This document shows, one piece after another, positions 47,846-56,034 of a stretch of 64,000 nt of DNA (position 1 is its first letter; each line of letters starts with the position of its first letter). The stretch spans positions 1,178,001 through 1,242,000 of the forward strand of contig NZ_LGKO01000002.1 in NCBI RefSeq assembly GCF_001306145.1, read 5' to 3'. The notes under the pieces are model-generated. The model was not told the origin of the DNA. It made no database searches and saw only the letters and a program-made list of their open reading frames with translations. The stretch is from Thermanaerothrix daxensis. GTDB lineage: Bacteria; Chloroflexota; Anaerolineae; Anaerolineales; Anaerolineaceae. Both the position numbers and the translations under genes were made by a program.

Positions 47846-49009
47846 TCAATCTTGAGGAAGATACTTAATCAGATTGCGGCGTAAGAAATCCAAAGCGATA
47901 TTGGTGGCCCAAATTCGTCGGTTCAATGGGGGCCCACCGAAATAATGTTTTTCTGATTTTTGCGTTTCTTGAATTCTGAGGTGTAAATCAAGCTCAGCCT
48001 TTTCAAGATTACTTTGCAGGCTTGCAATCAAGTAAACATCAGCCAGTTTTTCAAACAACGTGCTTTCTTGTTCCAGGGATGGCTTTTCTTCTGGGCAGGG
48101 CTCTGGATTGATCTGAGCCTCAAATTCATCAAAAACAGATTCAATGGTCTTTGCAAGTGTACCATCCAAACCGCATTCAAGAATGTTTACGGACCATCTC
48201 AGCGTGCGCAGGAGTTTTGCCACCACGCCAGCCAGGGTGTCCTCATCTTCCCCATAGAGGGCTTGACCCAACAAGGGGCGAATTTTGCTAGCGAGGGCTT
48301 CTAGCATCTGGTTGGCTTCGTCCTCCGAGGTGGCCTTGGCGGTGATGCGGATATCCACCATGCCGGGATGGGCTGATAACCCCACGGTTGGATTGCTAAA
48401 GCGTTCGTAATCTGCCAACCATTCGTCTATTTTCGATTCGGGAATGCCAGCCGTTCGTAAAATCCGCGTCTTGATGATCTCTCGCAAGCCAAAGCGTTGA
48501 CGCAAGTAGGGAATGACAGTTTTTTCCATCAGGAATTCGAGTTCGCGGGGGACGCCAGGGAGGCTGATCACAACATGGTCGCCAGTGTCAAAATAAAACG
48601 CTGGTGCCGTACCCACCGGATTTTCAATGGGGACCGCTCCTTTGGGGATATAAGCCTGGCGGCGCGCGTTTTCTCCCGGTGTACGGTTAGCGCGTTGATA
48701 GCGTTCGGTGATTTGCTGCCAGAGTTCTGGTCGAAATTCTAACGGTACGCCAAAAGCCAAGGCAATGGCTTCGCGGGTAGGGTCATCAACCGTAGGACCC
48801 AATCCGCCACTGGTGATGATGACATCGGCACGCTGAAGCGCTTCTTGGACGGCCTGGGCAATTCGGACCGCGTTATCGCCCACAAAGCTGGCCCGGTACA
48901 TATCTATTCCCAAATTACGAAAGGCACGTGCAATGAATCGAATATTGGTATCTTGGATCTCCCCAAGAAGCAACTCTGTTCCAATCGCAATGACTTCACC
49001 TGTGGTCAT
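47846..49009 (-). CDS. CinA-like molybdopterin-binding domain protein with degenerate C-terminal domain
   Basis: 387 residues. The N-terminal two thirds are a CinA/MoaB-fold domain: EVIAIGTELLLGEIQDTN, TSGGLGPTVDDPTREAIA and the PGVPRELEFLME loop. This part acts on ADP-ribose or NMN-type compounds in CinA. The C-terminal third sits where the NMN deamidase domain should be and begins like it (VVAKLLRTLRWSVNILECG), but the catalytic AESCTGG block reads LECGLDGTL and the rest is not recognisable. Deamidase activity is therefore probably lost. First clear gene of the downstream glgA operon; 14 nt from the lipoprotein gene. Confidence 0.82.
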   Translation of the reverse strand: MTTGEVIAIGTELLLGEIQDTNIRFIARAFRNLGIDMYRASFVGDNAVRIAQAVQEALQRADVIITSGGLGPTVDDPTREAIALAFGVPLEFRPELWQQITERYQRANRTPGENARRQAYIPKGAVPIENPVGTAPAFYFDTGDHVVISLPGVPRELEFLMEKTVIPYLRQRFGLREIIKTRILRTAGIPESKIDEWLADYERFSNPTVGLSAHPGMVDIRITAKATSEDEANQMLEALASKIRPLLGQALYGEDEDTLAGVVAKLLRTLRWSVNILECGLDGTLAKTIESVFDEFEAQINPEPCPEEKPSLEQESTLFEKLADVYLIASLQSNLEKAELDLHLRIQETQKSEKHYFGGPPLNRRIWATNIALDFLRRNLIKYLPQD

Positions 49010-49023
49010 GGTGATGGTTTACC

Positions 49024-49560
49024 TCATTTCAATTCTTGATCTCCGATTATAACCGCCCTCCAAAGGCTGCGAGGTAGGATAAGATCCTCTCCCTTGGGAA
49101 TGATGAGTGAGTCTAGGTGGGCAATCCCTTTGACAAGTCTTGTCGGATCTGTGACGAGGAAATAATTGTAGTTCATCCACGTTTTTAATAAAGCCTCTTC
49201 CTGAGCCGTGCTTTGGCACTGAATCACTAGAATGGCTACGAGGGTTGGTTGAGCAGAAAGTTCTACCAAGGCAGTTTCCATTAGTTCATAAGTGCTGTAA
49301 GTGTCCCATATGCTCAACGCAAGGGGATGTCCTTTGATCTTTTTATCTCCGATTAACTGGTTTAGATTTTCAAGGGTAGTTCGAGCCTCAGGGCAAGACC
49401 GATCACCACTGAGGGGGGCGATCACGCCAATCTGAATGGGTTCATCTGAATGGATCACAATACATCCCGCGGGGTCAAGGCAAAGGTGGGATGATTGTGT
49501 GCACCCTATAAGGGCAAGGTGGATCACTATTACCAGGATGCCATGCTGGAGTCGCCTCAT
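49024..49560 (-). CDS. Short lipoprotein resembling the N-terminal lobe of a type I periplasmic binding protein
   Basis: About 178 residues from the ATG at 49560. A signal peptide ends in the lipobox ALIGC. The segment IQIGVIAPLSGDRSCPEA, then a helix (TTLENLNQLIGDKK), LALSIWDTYSTYELMETALVEL and VAILVIQCQSTA follow the strand-helix order of a Peripla_BP_6 lobe. At this size only one of two lobes is present, so it is either truncated or a minimal derivative. No transport genes are adjacent. Function unknown. Confidence 0.6.
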   Translation of the reverse strand: MRRLQHGILVIVIHLALIGCTQSSHLCLDPAGCIVIHSDEPIQIGVIAPLSGDRSCPEARTTLENLNQLIGDKKIKGHPLALSIWDTYSTYELMETALVELSAQPTLVAILVIQCQSTAQEEALLKTWMNYNYFLVTDPTRLVKGIAHLDSLIIPKGEDLILPRSLWRAVIIGDQELK

Positions 49561-49750
49561 CTCAGTTCGTGAATATATGCTGAGTTTAGCATAGGACAAA
49601 AGATTCTCCAAATCGAAAGTCATGATCCCATTTCTAAAGTATATAGAGAATGAATGAGGTGTTCATAGCCTCCTAAGCCGGATTGCCCTGTTGATAGGGT
49701 GACTTTGATAATGTAGTTAAGGTGGGGTAAAATCGAAATGGACAAATACT

Positions 49751-50116
49751 ATGAAAAACTACAACCATTCATTGGGATCTTGGGGTGAGCGACTGGCTGC
49801 AGCATATCTGGCTGAGCGTGGTTTTGAAATTTTAGAGCGAAACTTTTACACTCCTTATGGAGAATTGGATCTGGTGATACGGCGAGCCAATGAAATGGTC
49901 TTTGTGGAAGTGAAAACTCGTTCTTCGGAAATGTTTGGATGGCCTGAATTAGCCCTTACTCCGAAAAAACGTGCACATCTCTTGAATGCGGCTCTGTATT
50001 ATTTAGAGCAACATCCAGAGTTTGAAGGGGATTGGCGTATTGACGTCATTGCCATCCGCCGGGTTATCGGGAAGAAATCACCAGAATTATTATGGATTGA
50101 AAATGTCCTGGCGTGA
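49751..50116 (+). CDS. UPF0102/YraN family nuclease-like protein
   Basis: 121 residues with the YraN pattern: GSWGERLAAAYLAERGFEIL, the nuclease-like core GELDLVIRRANEMVFVEVKTRS (E-x-D ... E-V-K) and a C-terminal RIDVIAI. The fold is an endonuclease-like restriction core; cellular role unsettled, possibly DNA processing. The stop codon lies inside the start of miaA, so the two are coupled. Confidence 0.9.
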   Translation: MKNYNHSLGSWGERLAAAYLAERGFEILERNFYTPYGELDLVIRRANEMVFVEVKTRSSEMFGWPELALTPKKRAHLLNAALYYLEQHPEFEGDWRIDVIAIRRVIGKKSPELLWIENVLA

Positions 50117-51098
50117 GGTTCCTTATCCAGTGGTGGTTATTATCGGTCCAACCGCCGTAGGGAAGACTGAGATAGCCATCCAGGTGGCTCAACATCTGGG
50201 GGCTGAAATTGTTTCTGCGGATTCACGGCTTTTTTACCGTGGCATGGATATTGGCACGGCCAAGCCCTCAATGGAAGAACGCCAACGTGTACCTCATCAC
50301 TTGATTGACTTGGCAGAACCCGATGAGGTGTGGAGCCTGGCGCTTTACCAGCAGGAAGCAGCGCGTATCATTGCCGATATTCACCAGCGAGGGAAATTGC
50401 CGCTTCTGGTTGGTGGTACTGGGCAATACATTCGGGCGATGATCGAGGGATGGGAGATTCCTCCCCAAGCGCCGGACACCCAATTGCGGAACGCGCTGGA
50501 GCAATGGGCGCAGGAAATTGGCGCCGAGACTCTGCACGGGAAATTGCGCGTGTTAGATCCTGCTGCTGCACAACTCATAGACCCGCGCAATGTTCGGCGA
50601 ACTATTCGGGCATTGGAGGTGATTTTCAGAACGGGTAGGCGATTTTCTGAGCAGCGGCAGCGCAAGCAGGTACCCTACTCATTTCTTATCATTGGTCTAA
50701 GGCGCCCACGGTCAGACCTTTACAGACGAATTGATCAACGGATTGAACAGATGCTGGCTCGGGGGTTGATAGATGAAGTACGGATGTTGCTGGCGAAGGG
50801 ATATTCGCCGGATTTACCCCCCTTGACGGCCATTGGATACCACGAAATTATTCAATACTTGAAAGGTGAGATCTCGCTGGATGAGGCTGTGGTTTTGATG
50901 AAACGCCGCACCCGAAATTTTGTGCGTCGTCAGGCAGCATGGTTCCGCGAGGATGATCCTCGTATTCATTGGCTTGAGGTAAATGAGCAGACAGTCGGAC
51001 GCATCCTGGATCTAATAATGGACAAACGAGCCTGGTTAATCCTTCGTGAGGGGCATGAAACAGAGCCTCAGGTCCAAGGTTTGAAAAATCAGGAGTAG
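50103..51098 (+). CDS. miaA: tRNA dimethylallyltransferase
   Basis: Adds a dimethylallyl group to A37 of tRNAs reading UNN codons. 331 residues from the ATG at 50103, overlapping yraN by 14 nt. P-loop GPTAVGKTEIA, ISADSR-like EIVSADSRLFYRGMDIGTAKP, HHLIDLAEPDEVWSLALY, VGGTGQYIRAMIEGW and the C-terminal TRNFVRRQAAWFRED are all present. Normal length. Confidence 0.95.
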   Translation: MSWREVPYPVVVIIGPTAVGKTEIAIQVAQHLGAEIVSADSRLFYRGMDIGTAKPSMEERQRVPHHLIDLAEPDEVWSLALYQQEAARIIADIHQRGKLPLLVGGTGQYIRAMIEGWEIPPQAPDTQLRNALEQWAQEIGAETLHGKLRVLDPAAAQLIDPRNVRRTIRALEVIFRTGRRFSEQRQRKQVPYSFLIIGLRRPRSDLYRRIDQRIEQMLARGLIDEVRMLLAKGYSPDLPPLTAIGYHEIIQYLKGEISLDEAVVLMKRRTRNFVRRQAAWFREDDPRIHWLEVNEQTVGRILDLIMDKRAWLILREGHETEPQVQGLKNQE

Positions 51099-51103
51099 GG
51101 ATG

Positions 51104-52786
51104 ATGGAAAGACCCTGGCTGAAGCGCTATGATTCAGGAGTTCCATTCACAATTATCTACCCCCAGGTTGCACTACCCTGGTTTCTGAAGCAGGCAGCTG
51201 AGCGCTACCCTTTTCGAGCCTGCACCATCTATCGTGATCGGGTACTTTCGTATGCTCAAGTAGATACTATGAGCACGCACCTGGCACGGTGGTTGCGGAA
51301 GTTAGAACTCCAAAAAGGGGAGCGAGTTGGACTGGCTTTACCCAACTCTGCTCAGTTTGTGATAGCCTTTTACGCTGTTCTAAAGGCGGGTGGAGTCGTA
51401 GTTGCGTTGAATCCAGCCTATAAAGAACGTGAATTGGCCTATCAGATCACTGATGCAGGGATCCGGACTGTTATAGGATTGCGCACTTTGAGGGGGATGT
51501 TTGCATCCCTTACCGAATACACTCCTTTAGAACGCTGGATATTAACTGACGATGATGACCTAAACGATCTCCAGGCCTGGTCAGAGCCTTCTGAGAAGAA
51601 CGGTGGTCAGGTGGAAACCAGCCGTGAAATTGCATGGTCTGAATTGCTGCGTAGAGGTTTTGACAGATTACCACCTTTACCTGTGCTGGATCCTACCGAT
51701 GTTGCTGTTTTTCAGTACAGTGGAGGGACGACCGGTATTCCAAAGGCGGCGATCGGATTACACCGGAACTTAGTGGCCAATACTCTCCAATTTCGCCATT
51801 GGTTGGTGGGAATGCAAGATGGCAATGAAGTGGTTTTGGCTGCTATTCCTCTTTTCCACGTTTATGGGATGGTCATTGCCATGAGCGTGGGAGTGGCGTT
51901 GGGAGCCAGTATCGTGCTCATCCCCGATGCCAGAGACACTGATCAGGTGGTTCACCATATTCAGGCGTACCGGGCCACGCTTTTCCCAGGTGTCCCTTCG
52001 CTATATCAGGCCATTAACCGCCATCCCAGCGTTTTGGCGGGAGCAGTTGATCTCTCCTCTGTCAAAGCGTGCATATCCGGCTCAGCTCCTTTGTTACGTG
52101 AAACCAAGGAAGAGTTTGAACGATTAACAGGCGGGAAAGTGATGGAGGGATATGGCCTTTCTGAAGCGCCAACCGCGACCCATTGTAATCCTATGTTGGG
52201 CGAGAATCGGATTGGTTCGATTGGTTTACCCCTCCCTGATGTAGATTGTTGCATCGTGGATTTGGAGGATGGCGTAACCCCCTGCGATATAGGCAAACCT
52301 GGAGAACTGATCATTCGTGGCCCTCAGGTGATGGCAGGCTATCATCAGCGTCCTGAAGAAACCGCACAGGCGCTACGATCGGGATGGCTCTACACAGGGG
52401 ACATTGCCTATATGGATGCAGATGGTTACTTCTACCTCGTGGATCGTAAAAAAGATTTGATCAAAGTGGGGGGCTTTCAGGTCTGGCCGAGGGAGGTTGA
52501 GGAGATCCTCGCTGCCTATCCGGGGGTAAAGGAAGTTGCAGTGGCCGGCGTACCTCACCCTCAGAAAGGAGAGATTGTGAAGGCCTGGGTCGTTCCTGAA
52601 TCTGGGGCTGGGTTGGAGGTTGAGGATTTAAAGCGTTGGTGTTTGGGGCATCTGGTGCGTTATAAGGTGCCTGAGGTCATTGAATTTGTGCCGGCGCTAC
52701 CCCGCACCAGTGTGGGAAAGGTTTTGCGGCGTGAATTGGTGCGTATGGAAATTGAGCGCACCCGAAAAGATGAAAAGGCCGGCTAA
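51104..52786 (+). CDS. Long-chain acyl-CoA synthetase-type AMP-binding ligase
   Basis: Activates a carboxylic acid to acyl-AMP and then acyl-CoA. 560 residues with A3 QYSGGTTGIPKAAIG, A5 GYGLSEAPTATH, A7/A8 LYTGDIAYMDADGYFYLVDRKKDLIKVGG (in parts: YTGDIAYMDADG, DRKKDLIKVGG) and the catalytic Lys in PRTSVGKVLRREL. Overall most like fatty-acyl-CoA ligases. It starts 5 nt after miaA with AGGAG upstream of the second of two ATG codons. Confidence 0.92.
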   Translation: MERPWLKRYDSGVPFTIIYPQVALPWFLKQAAERYPFRACTIYRDRVLSYAQVDTMSTHLARWLRKLELQKGERVGLALPNSAQFVIAFYAVLKAGGVVVALNPAYKERELAYQITDAGIRTVIGLRTLRGMFASLTEYTPLERWILTDDDDLNDLQAWSEPSEKNGGQVETSREIAWSELLRRGFDRLPPLPVLDPTDVAVFQYSGGTTGIPKAAIGLHRNLVANTLQFRHWLVGMQDGNEVVLAAIPLFHVYGMVIAMSVGVALGASIVLIPDARDTDQVVHHIQAYRATLFPGVPSLYQAINRHPSVLAGAVDLSSVKACISGSAPLLRETKEEFERLTGGKVMEGYGLSEAPTATHCNPMLGENRIGSIGLPLPDVDCCIVDLEDGVTPCDIGKPGELIIRGPQVMAGYHQRPEETAQALRSGWLYTGDIAYMDADGYFYLVDRKKDLIKVGGFQVWPREVEEILAAYPGVKEVAVAGVPHPQKGEIVKAWVVPESGAGLEVEDLKRWCLGHLVRYKVPEVIEFVPALPRTSVGKVLRRELVRMEIERTRKDEKAG

Positions 52787-52797
52787 ATGCCGGCCTT
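52775..52797. terminator. Hairpin spanning the stop codon of the acyl-CoA ligase gene
   Basis: Perfect 9-bp stem AAGGCCGGC / GCCGGCCTT with loop TAAAT that contains the TAA stop. It lies at the convergent junction with the ADP-forming ligase gene; no long T-run follows. Confidence 0.5.
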
Positions 52798-52824
52798 GTA
52801 CATGTTTGAGCCAGACCCGATTGA

Positions 52825-54945
52825 TCACTTTAAGGGTTTCTTCTTCAGGATAATGCGTGCATCTACAACTTTAACCCCTTTACCTACCTCATAGACCAGC
52901 ACAGGATTGGCATCCGATTCGCTGATCTCGTCAGCAAGGTCAAGGACCATGGTTGCATAGCGGCAAATTGTATCTGCCAGTGCCTGACGATCCCGAGGCC
53001 CTTCGCCACGAACTCCGGCCAGAACGGGAGCGCCGCGAATCTCATCCAGCATTCGCTGGGCCTGCGCTGCCGATACAGGGGCCACTCGGAAGGTCACGTC
53101 TTTGAGAACTTCGACAAAAATGCCACCTAGCCCGAACATCACCGTAGGACCAAAGGTAGGGTCATTAACGGAGCCCAGAATGACCTCGGTGCCCCACGGG
53201 GCCATTTCTTGCACTGCAATGCCGTGGATACGGGCATCCGGTTTGTAAGATTTGGCATTGTTGAGGATGGTACGATAGGCTTCGCGAACTCCCGCATCAT
53301 CCTTTATGTTGACCTTAACACCACCCGCATCCGATTTGTGGATGATATCGGGAGAGACGATCTTCATAACCACCGGAAAGCCGATTTCGTGAGCCAGACG
53401 GACTGCTTCCTGCTCGCTGGTTGCTAGGCGTGTTTCGGCAACCGGGAGATTATAAGCCGCGAAGACTTCTTTTGCCTCGATCTCAGTGAGTACATCACGC
53501 CCTTCTGCGCGGGCATGAGCGATAATACGGCAGGCTCGCTCGATATCGTTCGAGTCACACGTGGTAAAGTTTTCGCTCAGCGTTTCTTTATTGCGAGCGA
53601 ATTCACGCAAGGCGGCCAAAGCATTGACAGCTACATCTGGAGCGGCATAAGCCGGAATGCCATGTTCAACCAGCCAGCGCATTGCTTCTTCAGAACGCTC
53701 GCCACCCACAAAGGATACTGCTACGGGTTTATTGGTGACGCCACTTTCGTCAACGGCTCGCTTAATGCTCTCGGCAATCTCCTGGGGATTGGTCATTGCC
53801 GTTTCACAATATAAAACTGCCAGACCGTCTACCCAGGTGTGAGGAAGTGCATGGCGAATGGCGTCAAAATACCAATCTGAGTTTGCCATTCCGGTTAGAT
53901 CCACCGGATTCTTGGGGGAACCAAATTCTGGCATGTATTGGCGCAATTCATTTTGCAAATCGGCAGGAGCAAACTGAAGTGGTAAACCATATTTTTCGGC
54001 TGCATCGGTTGCTAATACACCCACACCACCACCATTTGTAATGATCAGCAGATGGTCACCGCGCATGGGGGGCTGCAGCGAGAGAGCTAGGGTGCGATCA
54101 AAAAGGTTATTCAAATCACTAGCCTGAACTACGCCGGCCTGCTGGAAAGCAGCCCCATAAACTTTCGCGGCACCTGCCAAGGAGCCTGTGTGTGAGGCCG
54201 CAGCCGCTGCTCCATGGGCAGAAACCCCGGCTTTGAGGGCAATGATGGGTTTTTGTGCATTACGTGCGGCTTCGATAAAACGACGGCCTTCCTTAAAGCC
54301 CTCGATGTATAGAGAGATACAGGAGGTATTTTCGTCCTGATCCAACCAGGTAATCAGGTCAGCGAAGTCAACATCTGACATGTTGCCAATGGAGACGAGT
54401 TTATCAAAGCCCACACGCCGAATGAAGGTTGCCGCATCAATGGCAATCAGGAGTGCACCACTCTGAGAGACCAGCGAGGCTTTGCCAGGGAGAGGGAGGA
54501 AGGGAGCAAACGAGCCGTTGAAACGATCTGCGTTGCTGAGTACTCCTACGATATTAGGGCCGAGCACGCGCATCCCATAGCGATGAGCGGTTGCCACAAG
54601 AGCCTCCTCAAGGTCTTTCTGGCCCACCTCACTGAAGCCCGAGGTGATGACGATTAAGCCCTTAACACCTTTCCGACCACATTCTTCAACGGCAGAGAGC
54701 ACTGCTTTGGCAGGGATGGTTATGATAGCGGCATCTACGGTATCGGGTATGGCGGAGACATTGGGGTAGACCTTGAGGCCAAGCAATTCTGTGGCATTAG
54801 GGTTAACGGGGTAAATGCGACCCGAGTATCCTCCTTCTATGAGATTTTTCACCACGGTGTAGCCAATCTTTCCGGGCTGGGTCGAAGCACCAATAACAGC
54901 CACACTGCGTGGACGCAGTAAGTTATCCAAGATGCTATAATTCAT
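52825..54945 (-). CDS. Acyl/acetate-CoA ligase (ADP-forming), fused alpha-beta
   Basis: 706-residue NDP-forming acyl-CoA synthetase: substrate-level ATP formation from acyl-CoA, or the reverse. The N-terminal CoA-binding domain (LRPRSVAVIGASTQPGKIG) is followed by the succinyl-CoA-ligase-like region with the phospho-His segment AAAASHTGSLAGA, and from about residue 480 by an ATP-grasp domain (FPVVMKIVSPDIIHKSDAGGVKVNI). In fermenting anaerobes this enzyme harvests ATP from acyl-CoA; which acid is used is unknown. GGGAG precedes the ATG. The next 93 nt upstream (54946-55038) contain no gene. Confidence 0.93.
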   Translation of the reverse strand: MNYSILDNLLRPRSVAVIGASTQPGKIGYTVVKNLIEGGYSGRIYPVNPNATELLGLKVYPNVSAIPDTVDAAIITIPAKAVLSAVEECGRKGVKGLIVITSGFSEVGQKDLEEALVATAHRYGMRVLGPNIVGVLSNADRFNGSFAPFLPLPGKASLVSQSGALLIAIDAATFIRRVGFDKLVSIGNMSDVDFADLITWLDQDENTSCISLYIEGFKEGRRFIEAARNAQKPIIALKAGVSAHGAAAAASHTGSLAGAAKVYGAAFQQAGVVQASDLNNLFDRTLALSLQPPMRGDHLLIITNGGGVGVLATDAAEKYGLPLQFAPADLQNELRQYMPEFGSPKNPVDLTGMANSDWYFDAIRHALPHTWVDGLAVLYCETAMTNPQEIAESIKRAVDESGVTNKPVAVSFVGGERSEEAMRWLVEHGIPAYAAPDVAVNALAALREFARNKETLSENFTTCDSNDIERACRIIAHARAEGRDVLTEIEAKEVFAAYNLPVAETRLATSEQEAVRLAHEIGFPVVMKIVSPDIIHKSDAGGVKVNIKDDAGVREAYRTILNNAKSYKPDARIHGIAVQEMAPWGTEVILGSVNDPTFGPTVMFGLGGIFVEVLKDVTFRVAPVSAAQAQRMLDEIRGAPVLAGVRGEGPRDRQALADTICRYATMVLDLADEISESDANPVLVYEVGKGVKVVDARIILKKKPLK

Positions 54946-55038
54946 GGCACTCTCCCATTTCTAGTATTGCGAAAATTTTAATGCATTTGGTCTGAACAAA
55001 TGTACCGTTTTCTTGGGTCATTAATCACAAAATCCTCG

Positions 55039-56022
55039 CTATTGTGAATACACCTCGGGATTTACGCAGTAAGGTAGCGGTCGGTTTTCAAGACCAGCCA
55101 AAACGTTTTCTACCGCCATTATCGCCATGCGGTGCCGCGTTTCGCGACTGGCACTGGCAATATGGGGAGTGAGGATCACATTATCCATTTGCAGCAGAGG
55201 ATGATCAAAAGGAATGGGTTCTGTCTCAAAGACATCCAGGGCAGCAGCAGCAATAATCTTGTTTTGTAGTGCCCAAACTAAGGCTTCTGGATCCACAACG
55301 GCGCCTCGGGCTGTATTGACCAAAATGGCAGTGGGCTTCATCACGGCTAATCTTTCTCGATTCACCAGGTGATAAGCCTCGGGTGTGTAGTTCAAATGCA
55401 GGCTGAGGATATCTGAATGACGGAAGATTTCCTCAAGATCCATGTAAGATGCGCTTAAGGCCTGCTCGGACTCGGGTTTACGATGCCGACTATAGTAGAT
55501 AATGCGCATGTTGAAGCATTTTGCTCGTCTGGCTACAGCTTGCCCGATTCGACCAAAGCCGATAATCCCAAGGGTGGCACCGTAAACGTCTAACCCAGTT
55601 AAAACCTCTGGTCCCCAGGGCTTCCAGATTCCCCGGTGAACCTGGCGATCGGCCTCTACGACCCGACGCGCTGCTGCTAGAATAAGTGCCCATGCAAAGT
55701 CCGCTGTGGTCTCGGTTAATACCCCAGGCGTGTGCCCAATAGGTATTCGCCGTTGTGTGGCGGCTGAAACGTCAATGTTATCAAACCCGACTGCCATCTG
55801 GCTGATAACCTTGAGGGAAGGCGAGGCGGCCTGAATCACCTCGGAATCAATGGGGTCGGTGAGCATTGTGAGGATTCCATCTGCGCGGGAGATTTTTTCC
55901 AGTAACACGGCTTTGGGCGGAGGATCTTCGTAAGGCCATATCTCTACATCGGCTTTCTCGCGCAGGCGTTCAACAGCGTCGGTTGCAATCTGTCGAGTGA
56001 TAAAGATAAAAGGCTTGTGCAT
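55039..56022 (-). CDS. D-isomer-specific 2-hydroxyacid dehydrogenase (glyoxylate/hydroxypyruvate reductase type)
   Basis: NAD(P)-dependent enzyme of 327 residues. Rossmann loop LGIIGFGRIGQAVARRA; catalytic Arg in VNTARGAVVDPEAL, Glu in the FETEPIPFDHPLL region and His in LTPHIASASRETR. Best matched to GyaR-type glyoxylate/hydroxypyruvate reductases, though D-glycerate or related acids are also possible. It lies 12 nt downstream of htpG with AGGAG before its ATG, so the two may be cotranscribed. Confidence 0.92.
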   Translation of the reverse strand: MHKPFIFITRQIATDAVERLREKADVEIWPYEDPPPKAVLLEKISRADGILTMLTDPIDSEVIQAASPSLKVISQMAVGFDNIDVSAATQRRIPIGHTPGVLTETTADFAWALILAAARRVVEADRQVHRGIWKPWGPEVLTGLDVYGATLGIIGFGRIGQAVARRAKCFNMRIIYYSRHRKPESEQALSASYMDLEEIFRHSDILSLHLNYTPEAYHLVNRERLAVMKPTAILVNTARGAVVDPEALVWALQNKIIAAAALDVFETEPIPFDHPLLQMDNVILTPHIASASRETRHRMAIMAVENVLAGLENRPLPYCVNPEVYSQ

Positions 56023-56034
56023 TGAAAATTACTC

